From JABWAN01 sp041918175 (GTDB lineage Bacteria; Zhuqueibacterota; Zhuqueibacteria; Zhuqueibacterales; Zhuqueibacteraceae), in contig JAYRWE010000032.1 of the NCBI GenBank assembly GCA_041918175.1, positions 9,422 through 73,421 of the forward strand: 64,000 nucleotides of DNA, given 5' to 3'. The notes beneath the pieces are model-generated. The model did not search any database. It was not told the origin of the DNA and worked only from the letters and a program-made list of their open reading frames with translations. Of this stretch, positions 52,502 through 61,183 are shown in pieces. The first letter of the stretch is position 1. The number at the start of each line of letters is the position of its first letter. A program made the translations under genes and the position numbers.

Positions 52502-53944
52502 TTAACCAAGCCACTTGCGCACGCGCTGCAGCTCCGATTTCTCAAAGAAGCCGAGCAGCCACAAAAGCAGGGGGAAACTAACGACCAAAACTGCGCGCAG
52601 GCCCGCGTGCAACGGCAGCGCTTGCTGGAGCATAAACAAAACCAGCGTGAGTGCGCAGACTTTCAAAATGCGAAGCCATTCATATGTGATCGGATAAATT
52701 TTTTGAATGATGAAATAGCCCCACACCATCATCCCACCATAAGCCAGCGTTGTCGCCCACGCTGCGCCTAGCATGCCGAAACGCGGTATCAAGGCGAAAT
52801 TCAAAGCGACATTGACCAGCATGCCTGCTCCCGTGAGCAGAGGCAAGTAAATGGTCTTTTCCTCCACGTGAATGCCCACGAGCAAATTCACGAACACGCC
52901 ATAGCACCAATAGCCCACCAGAATGATGGGAACGACTGCCGTGCTCGGCCAGTAATCCGGCGCAATGAGCGTAAATGAACCGAAACGCAAACGCACGAGA
53001 TCGTCGATGAAGAAGCTGAAGCTCAAAAAGATGAGCGCACAAACGGTGACGAAGTAGGTGAGTACGCGGGCATAGAGCGCTCGTGCCTCTTCGGTGCGCG
53101 AAACATTGAGCGAGAACGGCATCCACGCAAAGCGAAACGCGGCGATGAGCAAGCCCATGATCATGCCCAAACGATAGCCTGCGGAATACAGCCCGACGGT
53201 TTTGAGATCAGTGAACGCTTGCAAAATGTAGCGATCGCTGTTGTCAATCATGACGATGCCCAATGTGGCCGGCAGATAAGGCAACCCGTAGCGCGCGAGT
53301 TTGGTGGTCGTGTCCCTCGTCAATTTGAATTGCAGCCGGCGCAGGCTTGTGGGCAGCAACGTAACAAAAGTGAAGATTGAAGCGAGCAGATTGGCTTCGA
53401 CCACGCCGGCGAGGCCGCGCTGCAAATGCACGAGCAAAACATAGCTCAATACGAGGTTGAGGACGACGTTGAGAAATTTGTTGAGAGCAAATAAGTGGGA
53501 ACGTTCTTCGGCGCGAAAGAGTAGAAACGGAAACGCTGCGAGTGCATCGCAACTCAAAATGCCGGCGCAATACAGCAGCAGCTCCGCGCGAGTGCTATCT
53601 TCCATGATGAGGCGTGCGAGCGGAGCGGCGGCGAACCAGTGCAGCAGCGCAAAGACTAGCACCACGCCGAAAACCAGCCAATAGGCATTGCTGAAAATCT
53701 CGCGTTTTTCCGCGGCATCGCGCGCCAGCACGTAGTATCGCAAAAAGGCGGAGTCAATGCCGAAGCCATACACAATCGTCATGGCCGCGAGATACGCAAA
53801 CAATAAACTCACCAGGCCAAAGTCTTCTTGCGAAAGCGTGTGGGTGTAGAGAGGCAGGAGTATGAAGCTGACGGCGCGTGTGAGAATATGGCCCGCGCCG
53901 TAAATCAAAGTATGCTGCATGAGCTTGCGAATATTGGCGAACAT
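52502..53944 (-). CDS. Polysaccharide flippase (Wzx/MATE-like)
   Basis: A 480-residue protein from the ATG at 53944 with about 14 membrane helices, e.g. GHILTRAVSFILLPLYTHTL near the N-terminus, then alternating hydrophobic stretches to the end. The RAVSFILLPLYTHTLSQEDFG block is characteristic of polysaccharide flippases. It would move undecaprenyl-linked glycan units across the inner membrane. The frame continues to 54019, but the additional residues are not membrane-like and would abut the divergent gene at 54037. It pairs with the glycosyltransferase gene downstream. Confidence 0.86.
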   Translation of the reverse strand: MFANIRKLMQHTLIYGAGHILTRAVSFILLPLYTHTLSQEDFGLVSLLFAYLAAMTIVYGFGIDSAFLRYYVLARDAAEKREIFSNAYWLVFGVVLVFALLHWFAAAPLARLIMEDSTRAELLLYCAGILSCDALAAFPFLLFRAEERSHLFALNKFLNVVLNLVLSYVLLVHLQRGLAGVVEANLLASIFTFVTLLPTSLRRLQFKLTRDTTTKLARYGLPYLPATLGIVMIDNSDRYILQAFTDLKTVGLYSAGYRLGMIMGLLIAAFRFAWMPFSLNVSRTEEARALYARVLTYFVTVCALIFLSFSFFIDDLVRLRFGSFTLIAPDYWPSTAVVPIILVGYWCYGVFVNLLVGIHVEEKTIYLPLLTGAGMLVNVALNFALIPRFGMLGAAWATTLAYGGMMVWGYFIIQKIYPITYEWLRILKVCALTLVLFMLQQALPLHAGLRAVLVVSFPLLLWLLGFFEKSELQRVRKWLG

Positions 53945-54036
53945 GGGCGGCAATATATCCCGCGCCCCAACGGCAAGCAAGTCGTTTCTCTTTTCCAAAA
54001 CGGTGAAAGCTCGAACCAACCGAAAGGAGCCGCGTC

Positions 54037-54795
54037 ATGATGCAAACTTATTCTCGCGCGCAGTTGCGTTTGGAAGATTTGCACTTCGTTGTGAACGCGC
54101 TGTGCCGCCCGGGTGAAAGAGAAGCGACGCTGTTCAAATTGCTGCAGGACGATGAAGTCCGCGACGCCATGCTCGAGCATCCACGCGTGTTGGAGGTTGT
54201 GCTGCATGCGACAACCCCGCTCGCCATTACTCCGTTCTTCTATTTTTATTTGCTCGTGCGGCATGCGCTGAAAGAGTTTGATATCGATGATCGCACCGTG
54301 GCGGAATATCTTGCGAACCTTTTGGTGGAGTTTGGCAAGGCCGGGCGCGCGTATCGCGTGCATGAACATTCCGAGCAAGAGTATCATTATCTCGTCGATC
54401 TGATGCAGAGCCTGCTCACCGCGCAAAACGTGGAGGCATTTTATCTGCGCAGCCACTTGGGAAATTATGCGCTTTTTCTCACCGGCCTTTTTCCTGCTCA
54501 TATCTACCACCGAGCGAAGTATCATGCCCCAGCGCCGGATTTCGGCTATTATGAAACCGTGGGCAGCAATAGTTTTCGTTTGGCGGCGCAACACGCGTAT
54601 GCCGCGCGCTATGGCTTGGATGAAACGTTGGAGGTGCTCGGGCGACGCTTCAAACGAGTGCGTTTAGCGTTGAATCATGCCGTGGAAAACTATATGTGCT
54701 TGGATCGCAAAGCCGCGGGCCTTGACGGCGTGATGCGCCGCGTCGGGCAGTTTATCGCGCAGCAGCGCGGCGAAACGTTCGAGCAATTCGAGTGA
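54037..54795 (+). CDS. All-helical protein of unknown function
   Basis: A 252-residue protein, AAGGAGC eight bases before the ATG at 54037. The sequence is strongly helical with a hydrophobic segment ITPFFYFYLLVRHAL (about 64-78) that may be buried rather than membrane-spanning. Conserved-looking stretches include YFYLLVRHALKEFDIDDRTVAEYLANLL and SEQEYHYLVDLMQSLL, HLGNYALFLTGLFP. I recall no named domain. It is divergent from the flippase gene, separated by less than 100 bases, so shared regulation is possible. Confidence 0.65.
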   Translation: MMQTYSRAQLRLEDLHFVVNALCRPGEREATLFKLLQDDEVRDAMLEHPRVLEVVLHATTPLAITPFFYFYLLVRHALKEFDIDDRTVAEYLANLLVEFGKAGRAYRVHEHSEQEYHYLVDLMQSLLTAQNVEAFYLRSHLGNYALFLTGLFPAHIYHRAKYHAPAPDFGYYETVGSNSFRLAAQHAYAARYGLDETLEVLGRRFKRVRLALNHAVENYMCLDRKAAGLDGVMRRVGQFIAQQRGETFEQFE

Positions 54796-55001
54796 GGCGG
54801 CTGAGGGGCCAACGCAAAATTTTTCGAGCACGAACGTGCGTGCGCCCAGCCAACCGTGCTCGCGCTTCCCAATAAAATTAGCTTGCCCGAGTTGAGGTTG
54901 AGTTTTACCTTTGCATGAGGCGTTCGCGTTTGACACGACTCCAAGCAGGCCGCAACCATGCACTGCTCCAATATCAAAGCTCACTCGATTCAGGGTCATT
55001 G

Positions 55002-55430
55002 ATGTTTAAACACATTCTGCTCTACGGCCTCGCACTCGCGGCGCTGACGGCATTGTTGAAGTTTATCGAATACCGCTATTGGGTGCGCGACCTCTCTTTG
55101 GAGTTTTATCTCGGCCTCGTTGCCCTCTTGTTTACCGGCTTGGGAATTTGGACTGGGCTACGCCTCACGCGCCGCAGCCACACCCCGCCGCCTGCCACGC
55201 CCGAATTTCAACGCGACGAAGCGGAACTGCAGCGCCTCGGCATCAGCAAGCGCGAGTTTGAAGTGCTCGAGCTTATCGCGCTGGGACTTTCCAACCAAGA
55301 AATCGCAGACCAGCTTTTCATTTCCCACAACACGGTTAAAACCCACTCCTCCAATCTCTTCCTCAAACTCGACGCGCGCCGGCGCACCCAAGCCATTCAA
55401 CGCGCGAAAGAGCTTAGGCTTCTGCCCTAA
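55002..55430 (+). CDS. Membrane-anchored LuxR-type regulator
   Basis: A 142-residue protein from the ATG at 55002. Two membrane helices (about 2-17 and 33-51) are followed by a cytoplasmic LuxR/GerE helix-turn-helix (SKREFEVLELIALGLSNQEIADQLFISHNTVKTHSSNLF at about 81-119). There is no receiver domain. Similar short membrane LuxR proteins sit next to DUF4199 genes in Bacteroidota, as here. The mechanism (perhaps membrane sequestration of the regulator) is not established. Confidence 0.82.
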   Translation: MFKHILLYGLALAALTALLKFIEYRYWVRDLSLEFYLGLVALLFTGLGIWTGLRLTRRSHTPPPATPEFQRDEAELQRLGISKREFEVLELIALGLSNQEIADQLFISHNTVKTHSSNLFLKLDARRRTQAIQRAKELRLLP

Positions 55431-55530
55431 ACTTTTGGGTGAATCGCTCGCGCTTTGCCATTATCATACTTTCGGGTGATGTGCTTGTGCCGGCATTTGC
55501 GTATATTTTCCCACAAAAAAAGGAGCTGCT

Positions 55531-56094
55531 ATGCGAAACATTATTCTGAAGTACGGCCTCATTGCCGGTGGTATCGTTTCCGTGCTCATGCTGCTCGGCA
55601 TCATGCTGTGGATGGATACCGAGTTCCACAACGAGTACGGCGAGTTGATCGGCTACACCACCATGCTCATCGCGTTGTCGCTGATCTTCTTCGGCGTCAA
55701 ATCCTATCGCGACAACCAGGGCCGGGGTACGGTCAGTTTCGGCAAGGGCGTTCAAATCGGCCTGCTCATTACGCTGATCGCCTCAGTTATGTATTCCGGT
55801 TCGTGGGAAATTGCGGTGCAAACCCAACCCAAGCTCGGCACTTATATGGAAAGTTATACCGCCAAATATCTCGAGAAGATGAAGGAGCAAGGGGCCTCCG
55901 AAGCCGAGGTGCAAAAACAGGCGGAGGAGATGGCGGTTTGGGGCGAGCGCTACAAGAACCCGGTGTTCCGTTTCGGGATGACGTTGATGGAAATTTTCCC
56001 CGTCGGCCTCATCATTACGCTCATCAGCGCCGCGATTTTGCGCAAGCGGGAAGTTTTGCCCGCGCGTGCAAGCTCGCCTTCAATCGCTGCATGA
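55531..56094 (+). CDS. DUF4199 membrane protein
   Basis: A 187-residue inner-membrane protein with three or four hydrophobic segments (YGLIAGGIVSVLMLLGIML at 8-26, TTMLIALSLIFFGVKSY at 43-59, IGLLITLIASVMYSGSWEIA at 76-95, FPVGLIITLISAAIL near 157-171). It carries the DUF4199 signature, including FGVKSYRD and the charged FGKGVQIGL. AAAGGAG precedes the ATG. Linked to the LuxR-type gene by 100 bases and to DUF1579 by 72. Function unknown. Confidence 0.88.
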   Translation: MRNIILKYGLIAGGIVSVLMLLGIMLWMDTEFHNEYGELIGYTTMLIALSLIFFGVKSYRDNQGRGTVSFGKGVQIGLLITLIASVMYSGSWEIAVQTQPKLGTYMESYTAKYLEKMKEQGASEAEVQKQAEEMAVWGERYKNPVFRFGMTLMEIFPVGLIITLISAAILRKREVLPARASSPSIAA

Positions 56095-56166
56095 AGACAG
56101 AACTCTAAAAACTTGGTGGCAACGAGGCGGAATAGACGGCTCGTTGCCACGCAATAGGAGGTCGCT

Positions 56167-56631
56167 ATGTTTTTTGAAGAAATCAAATCTCGTCTGTTGG
56201 GAAATTGGTCGGGCACGAACCGTTTGCATTTGAGTTGGCTCACACCTTCTGATTATCATTCGTCCTCGCAAATGGCGATCGCTTCGGTTGCGCGCGAAAA
56301 ATTTCTCACGTTCAGATACACCTGGAGCCACGAGAACACGCCGCATGAAGGCTTGCTCGTGCTCGGGTATGACGTCGCACAAAAAGTCGCGACGGCATCG
56401 TGGTTGGACTCTTGGCACATGAGCAGCAAGCTCATGGCTTGTGTCGGCACGATTGACGAACGCGGCGAAATTGCTGTGAAGGGATATTATGAAGCCCCGC
56501 CTGATCCGGATTGGGGGTGGCGGATTGTGATCGCGGCGTCTGAAGCAGAGTTGCGTTTGACGATGTACAACTGCACGCCGGCGGGTGAGGAAGAATTGGC
56601 GGTGGAAGCGACTTACTCCCGTGCTGGTTGA
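56167..56631 (+). CDS. DUF1579 family protein
   Basis: A 154-residue soluble beta-rich protein of DUF1579 type: LLGNWSGTNRLHLSWLTPS near the start, LTFRYTWSHENTPHEGLLVLGYD in the middle, then WDSWH-like TASWLDSWHMSS and WGWRIVI. Such proteins are lipocalin-like in fold and of unknown role. AGGAGGTCGCT precedes the ATG. A terminator follows. Confidence 0.82.
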   Translation: MFFEEIKSRLLGNWSGTNRLHLSWLTPSDYHSSSQMAIASVAREKFLTFRYTWSHENTPHEGLLVLGYDVAQKVATASWLDSWHMSSKLMACVGTIDERGEIAVKGYYEAPPDPDWGWRIVIAASEAELRLTMYNCTPAGEEELAVEATYSRAG

Positions 56632-56637
56632 ATCAGC

Positions 56638-56683
56638 AGAGCCACCAGGCTGCTGGCGCGATTGGTTTGCAGCCTGGTGCTCT
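56638..56683 (+). terminator. Stem-loop after the DUF1579 gene
   Basis: AGAGCCACCAGGCTGC (56638-56653) pairs with GCAGCCTGGTGCTCT (56669-56683), one bulge, 15-base loop. It begins seven bases after the stop and is followed by TAAATTC, a weak T tract. Probable intrinsic terminator. Confidence 0.65.
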
Positions 56684-56875
56684 TAAATTCCCGCAGCGAC
56701 GAATCCCAACGCGAAAGCCGCGTGCGCTGACCCCCCTTGCTGCCTACCTATCTTCTTTCTCAATCGCCACGGCGTTATTGCTTTAGGAACTCGCAAAGAA
56801 TTGGATTCACCCTTTTATAAACAAAACCAAAATGCGATAAAGTTTTTTTTTAACCTGAATTTCACGCCGTCGATT

Positions 56876-57445
56876 TCACGAGCGTCGGAAAAATGCGAGC
56901 AGCTTTTTTAGAAGGAGAAAGCGGGGTGTTGTGATTTCTTTTGTGCCCTCGGCATCGGTTTGCTTGGAGAGAAGTTGTTCCAAGAAGAAACGATCTTCCG
57001 CATCTTTCGGCCGGATCGTCATTTTAGTTTTCAATAGCAGTTCCGGCATCAAAAAAGGAATGCGGACATCGTTCGCCGTGTAGTACGCAATATGATTTCG
57101 CGTATGCTCATATGTGACTTCGCAGGCTTTGTGCATGAGATCAACAATAATCTCGTCCGCGACGCGAACCACGGTATATTGCGCGATCTCTTCCGGTTCG
57201 ATCTCGCGTACGGCTTGGTCGGGAAGATACAGCAGCGCGTCTTTTATACGAGCGACGTTTTCAGGAGAACCGTCCACCAATAGATCGATGTCGCCTGTGG
57301 TGCGCGTGAAGCCGTTGAGAATAACTGCGAACCCGCCTATGACGACGTATCTTGCGCCGGCTTCGTTCAAATGCCGGCAGAGTTGCACGAGGTCGTCTAG
57401 TGTTGGCTCGCGCGAGAACTCTGCGCGATCATTTTTATCATCCAC
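56876..57445 (-). CDS. Nucleotidyltransferase, MNT/AbiEii-like
   Basis: A 189-residue protein with the nucleotidyltransferase core: GGFAVILNGFTRTTGDIDLLVD (Gly37-Gly38, Asp52, Asp54). This is the two-Asp metal site of the minimal nucleotidyltransferase fold, in the variant GG-x13-DxD. No second domain typical of tRNA nucleotidyltransferases is present, and the C-terminal region (DAEDRFFLEQLL) is charged helix. Related proteins are antitoxin-like or abortive-infection-like in several TA systems. Its 5' end overlaps the end of the small upstream gene by 49 bases, an arrangement seen for paired genes. Function inferred. Confidence 0.78.
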   Translation of the reverse strand: MDDKNDRAEFSREPTLDDLVQLCRHLNEAGARYVVIGGFAVILNGFTRTTGDIDLLVDGSPENVARIKDALLYLPDQAVREIEPEEIAQYTVVRVADEIIVDLMHKACEVTYEHTRNHIAYYTANDVRIPFLMPELLLKTKMTIRPKDAEDRFFLEQLLSKQTDAEGTKEITTPRFLLLKKLLAFFRRS

Positions 57446-57612
57446 TCGTGCGCCTCTTCAAAGGATTTGAAGCGATAGACGCCGCGCGGGCACAGACCTT
57501 TGCCGCCGCGCAGTTGCCGCATGGTCTTCTGCAGCACGTCCGCGTTTTCCGGCGAAGGCGCAAATTGTCCGGTGCGCTTGCCGACGATTTTCATGTGAGT
57601 TTTGTCGTGCAT
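57397..57612 (-). CDS. Small partner of the nucleotidyltransferase
   Basis: A 71-residue basic protein from an ATG at 57612; a second ATG (57597) follows. The pattern GVYRFKSFEEAHEWMIKMIA near the C-terminus recalls small proteins encoded beside nucleotidyltransferase genes. GAAAG lies a few bases upstream. It overlaps the nucleotidyltransferase gene by 49 bases, so the two are probably co-translated. Whether it is a toxin, antitoxin or neither cannot be read from sequence. Confidence 0.6.
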   Translation of the reverse strand: MHDKTHMKIVGKRTGQFAPSPENADVLQKTMRQLRGGKGLCPRGVYRFKSFEEAHEWMIKMIAQSSRASQH

Positions 57613-57689
57613 GATGTCTTTCAATAAAAATCTAATGCCCTCGTGAATATAGCACAATACTTCAAGCGCGCAATCAAAACTTTGCCTGC

Positions 57690-58985
57690 TCAAAATTTCA
57701 CTTCCACCGCGAAATAGCCCCACCATGAATCATCCGCGGCCAGGCCGCCGGTGTTCGCGATAAACTCGCCCGCGAAAAACTTGCTCGCACCGAGTTTCAA
57801 ACCAAGACGCTTGCGATAAACACACTCGGCGTGCAAATCAAGCTCTTGCCCGATACGTTTGCCTGCGCCCGGCACAGCTTTGCGATAAAACTCCTGCGGC
57901 GTGCCTATGGTGAAACCGCCCGCACGATACCACGCGTCGTTTTCGTTTTGCAAGTCGAGCACGAAATAATTTGCTCCAAAAGAAAAATTTTCTCGCGGCG
58001 AAAACTCGATGCCGAGATGCGGCGCGACAATGTTGCTCCACGAAGCATAATCCATTGCGCCGAGAAAACCATGCGCATTGGGAAAGAGATTCGCAAACGT
58101 TTCGTTTTTGCCGTCGTTGCTCTGTTTATCGCCGGACCCGAGCACGTAGCCGAGACGCACTGCCGGTTTCCATTTCATGTCTATGACATAGCGCGCGTCG
58201 AGCGCGAAAGCATAAGCGCGAATGTCTTGAAACCCGCGGCCTCCGAATTGATAGCTACCTTCGCAATCGAATTGCAGGCCGAGGTTCCGCGCGTGGCTCA
58301 AACGCATACCAACCGTGTGCAGCCTCAAATCATACGAAGGCTCATCTTGCCGGCCCGGCGTCGCAGGATTGGCGACGGACTCGAAGTTGCGCGCATCATA
58401 AAGCAACAACCAATATGCGTCGAGCGCAATCGGCAAGCGCTGCGAAGTGAAATAAGCGCCAGCGAACTCTTGATTGCGCGCAACGAGCGGCGTGGTGTGA
58501 TCGCGCACTTGCGCGAGCCAAAGATTGAGATTCTGCCTTGCGCTGCCCCATTCTACTTGCATCGCATCGAACGCGCGCCCGACATTGTGCCAATCATATT
58601 TTCCCACCAATCTTTCATTGCCAAAAGACAATTGCTGCCGACCCAGCCGAACGTCGATCGGCAAATTCATGACGCGCTCGATTTGCACATAGGCTTGCTG
58701 AAGATCGACATGGTTGAGCGCATGCAAGCTCGAACCTTCTTCGCCCCAAATGCGTGCGTCTTGCAATTGCGCAAACACTTTCACGCCATGCTCAAACTCG
58801 CGCGCCACGCCCAAGCGCACGCGCTGGAAAACTTGTGCGGCGCCATCGAGACGGTCGGCATTAAAATCCGCGTTATCGCGCGCCTCCGCGCGCATGCGCA
58901 ATTCGCCGGAGAAGGTGAGCGGCGATTGCGCGAGAGCGGAGGTGATGAATGCAAAAAGAACAGTGGCACCAAAGAGCGTGCGCAT
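57690..58985 (-). CDS. Alginate-export-type outer-membrane porin
   Basis: A 431-residue exported beta-barrel protein. A signal peptide (MRTLFGATVLFAFITSALAQ) is followed by the alginate export family start LTFSGELRMRAEARDN, then VGREFEHGVKVFAQLQDAR-like strands, LGRQQLSFGNERLVG, and a C-terminal WGYFAVEVKF ending in the Phe expected by the BAM complex. AAGGAGG precedes the ATG. Substrate (a poly- or oligosaccharide) is unknown; the nearby polysaccharide genes make an envelope glycan plausible. Confidence 0.87.
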   Translation of the reverse strand: MRTLFGATVLFAFITSALAQSPLTFSGELRMRAEARDNADFNADRLDGAAQVFQRVRLGVAREFEHGVKVFAQLQDARIWGEEGSSLHALNHVDLQQAYVQIERVMNLPIDVRLGRQQLSFGNERLVGKYDWHNVGRAFDAMQVEWGSARQNLNLWLAQVRDHTTPLVARNQEFAGAYFTSQRLPIALDAYWLLLYDARNFESVANPATPGRQDEPSYDLRLHTVGMRLSHARNLGLQFDCEGSYQFGGRGFQDIRAYAFALDARYVIDMKWKPAVRLGYVLGSGDKQSNDGKNETFANLFPNAHGFLGAMDYASWSNIVAPHLGIEFSPRENFSFGANYFVLDLQNENDAWYRAGGFTIGTPQEFYRKAVPGAGKRIGQELDLHAECVYRKRLGLKLGASKFFAGEFIANTGGLAADDSWWGYFAVEVKF

Positions 58986-59037
58986 GGTCCTCCTTGAAGA
59001 ATGAGTTTATGAATGAAACGATGAGGTGAGAAAAAGT

Positions 59038-60612
59038 TCATGGCAGCATCATTTTCCATTCCGGTTGCCAATCCGTGATTTCATAACGTTCGGTCATGGG
59101 GAAGTAGGGCGGCCGGCGCTGTTCGAGGCGTTTATCAAAACGGATGTGCGTGGCGTAGCGCGGCTCTGTGGCGGAGAGTGAGCCAGCGCTCAAGCTGCCG
59201 AAGATATGCAGCGTTGCTTTTTCGCCGCCGTACAAATGCGTGACTTCAAATTTTCCGCCGGCCCAAAGTGCTGCGTGCACATGCAGATCGCCTGGGCCGG
59301 TGCTGGCCGGCGGCGCGATCACAATATCACGAGGGCATACCAGGCCCAAGTAATCCTCTGCATTTGCAACAAGCTCCGGCGTGCGGGCATAGGTGAGATC
59401 ATCGTCGATGATGATTCGCCTCTCACTGTGCACGAGCACTTTGCCGAATACCACGCCGCGCAGATGCAGCACGGTTTTTTTTCCACCAAGAATAAGAAAC
59501 GGTTGACGGGGCAATGTGCGCGTTTGCGCTTCGGCTTGCGTCGCTGTGCGCCATGAATACGAACCGTTCGCATGAAACGTCAGCCATGTTTCTTCTGCGA
59601 AGCGCTGGCACAGCGAATCCGGCAAGTTTGAATTTTGAAAAGAAATCTCGCGCTGTTCCGGCATGCGAATCTCTCTCGCGCCGGTTTCCAATCCTGCTTG
59701 AAAAATTTCTTGATCATTGCTCACCCCCCAGCGCTCGCTTTGTCGCACAGCAAACGCTGCGGTGGTGACTTTGCCTTGAAACTTGGGCCGGACGCCTTTG
59801 CTGCTGCTAATAGTAAAGCCGGAGTTGGTGTGAAAGCGACCGTCGAGTTGATCATCATGCACGGCCACGCGCGGATCCCATTCATCCACAAACTGCGCGA
59901 AGTGGGAGAACGCCAGGCGCTTCATGCGCATACGCGATTGCCATTGTTGGCCGTGCTTCGTCGTGGTGATGGTGATTTCGGCTTCGTCAATGCCGGTCGC
60001 ATGCGTCGCGCGTTGGTGGCGTGTGGTCGCAGTAAAAAGTTGCCCGCCAATTTCAAAATTCCAGCTCGTATCTTTTTGCGCGATGAACAAAGGCTTCGCC
60101 GCAAGCTTTGCCATTAAACTTTCGAAGCGCTGTTGCTCTTTTTGCGCAAAGGGCAAGCGCGCGGGAACGAGCGCCGCATCGAAAGAAGTTGAGGGCAACG
60201 GCGCGGGCAGTTCTTTGCGCGCAATGGCTTCATGAAATGGAGTCGAGGCGGCAAGAGCATTGGCGGCCTCGTGCTCCTTTTCATCTTTGGCAAGTTCTTC
60301 GACGGAAGCTGATTTCGAAATCGAAGCGGGCGAGGGAGAATTCGGGAGGCTTGCAAGCGGCAACGGCGCCGCAGGCTCTTGCTCTAATGCTTCCGTTCCT
60401 GGTAGAAAGTTAAATTCGAATTGCAATGGAAGCGGAGCCTCATGCTCAACGTGCAACTGAGCAAACATTTGCGCGCCTAGCCAGAGCGCGATGAAATGGA
60501 ACGCGAGCGACAGCGAGAGCGCGGATCGAAAAGAAAACGGACGGTGTGTCCCGAACCTGGCAAGCCAGGGCGCGAAACGTCGTGACGCATTGTTGTCGCG
60601 ATTCGAAAACAT
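59038..60612 (-). CDS. TonB-like N-terminus protein with DUF4900-like part
   Basis: A 524-residue protein, one N-terminal membrane helix (about 31-50, ALSLSLAFHFIALWLGAQMF) preceded by a basic cytoplasmic tail, then a Pro/Ala/Ser-rich linker (75-160) of TonB style but without the TonB C-terminal domain. The C-terminal half (about 335-500) has LHLRGVVFGKVLVHSERRI and YLGLVCPRDIVIAPP, similar to the DUF4900/pilus-assembly-like PilX-type modules that I recall. Periplasmic, role unknown. It lies 52 bases upstream of the porin gene in the same direction, so it is likely a co-transcribed partner. Confidence 0.6.
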   Translation of the reverse strand: MFSNRDNNASRRFAPWLARFGTHRPFSFRSALSLSLAFHFIALWLGAQMFAQLHVEHEAPLPLQFEFNFLPGTEALEQEPAAPLPLASLPNSPSPASISKSASVEELAKDEKEHEAANALAASTPFHEAIARKELPAPLPSTSFDAALVPARLPFAQKEQQRFESLMAKLAAKPLFIAQKDTSWNFEIGGQLFTATTRHQRATHATGIDEAEITITTTKHGQQWQSRMRMKRLAFSHFAQFVDEWDPRVAVHDDQLDGRFHTNSGFTISSSKGVRPKFQGKVTTAAFAVRQSERWGVSNDQEIFQAGLETGAREIRMPEQREISFQNSNLPDSLCQRFAEETWLTFHANGSYSWRTATQAEAQTRTLPRQPFLILGGKKTVLHLRGVVFGKVLVHSERRIIIDDDLTYARTPELVANAEDYLGLVCPRDIVIAPPASTGPGDLHVHAALWAGGKFEVTHLYGGEKATLHIFGSLSAGSLSATEPRYATHIRFDKRLEQRRPPYFPMTERYEITDWQPEWKMMLP

Positions 60613-60861
60613 ATTCCGTAGGCAGATTTAAGTCGATTGGCGAATCAAACGCGGAATAAAATTCTGAAAGTTTTTTGAGCAACACACAGATCAAAAACAC
60701 ACGCTGAAAAACCCGATGCTTTTTCCGCGTGCCTGAAAATCCGAAGTAGCTTCTTATACGCGAAATACGCGAGAAAGCTTTTCGTGTGACTTGCGTGTTT
60801 CGTGGGCAGAAAAGGTCTTGGCTGAAGTAGGGCTAGAAAAATAAAATCTTCCCAGAAAAGC

Positions 60862-60911
60862 AAAGAGTTTTTCCGCGAACGGGTGGTGACACCGACGCGG
60901 AAAAACTCTTT
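60862..60911. repeat. Perfect 16-base inverted repeat
   Basis: AAAGAGTTTTTCCGCG (60862-60877) and CGCGGAAAAACTCTTT (60896-60911) with a loop containing a second small stem GGTG/CACC. It is too far from the exoprotein gene stop to be a normal terminator and upstream of the TonB-like gene, so a dispersed palindrome or leader element is more likely. Confidence 0.65.
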
Positions 60912-60962
60912 AGCGCTTCCGAGGAATGGGGGGAATCGTTCTGTGCGCAAACTTCCCAGGCC

Positions 60963-61142
60963 GTATCATTCAGAAGGAAGCCTTTTACTACTTGGAGCAC
61001 GAAATACTTTAATTTGATTTTTCACGAAACCCCTATCAATTGCGGCTTTTATTGACACAAAAAATTAAAGAATATCGTGCTCGGAGTAGTAAGCACTGGG
61101 CAGACTCGCCAGCGAGTAAAAAGATTCCTGCTGAATGACAAC
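60963..61142. repeat. MITE-like element with nested inverted repeats, copy B
   Basis: Outer arms GTATCATTCAGAAGGAAGCC then TTTTACT (60963-60989) and AGTAAAAAGATTCCTGCTGA then ATGACAAC (61115-61142) are imperfect inverted repeats. Inner arms TTACTACTTGGAGCACGAAA then TACTTTAATTT (60985-61015) and AAATTAAAGAATATCGTGCT then CGGAGTAGTAA (61062-61092) pair almost perfectly. The right part (61090-61141) matches the palindromic repeat at 34.9 kb in the opposite orientation. No transposase, size about 180 bases: MITE-like. Confidence 0.75.
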
Positions 61143-61183
61143 TCATGGAGGGATTGCCGAATTTGAAAAGCAACACGCCGCAA

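Larger units (their letters stand above)
60613..61183. other. 571-base intergenic repeat cluster
   Basis: The region between the exoprotein gene and the TonB-like gene contains a perfect hairpin (60862-60911), a MITE-like element (60963-61142) and the recurrent GTGTTTCGTGGGCA string near 60793. No open frame with coding character. The promoter of the TonB-like gene lies here; none identified. Confidence 0.55.

Noticed and set aside
57831..58997. Plus-strand frame of 388 codons opposite the porin gene
   Set aside because: Antisense shadow; the minus strand has a signal peptide, barrel pattern and ribosome-binding site.
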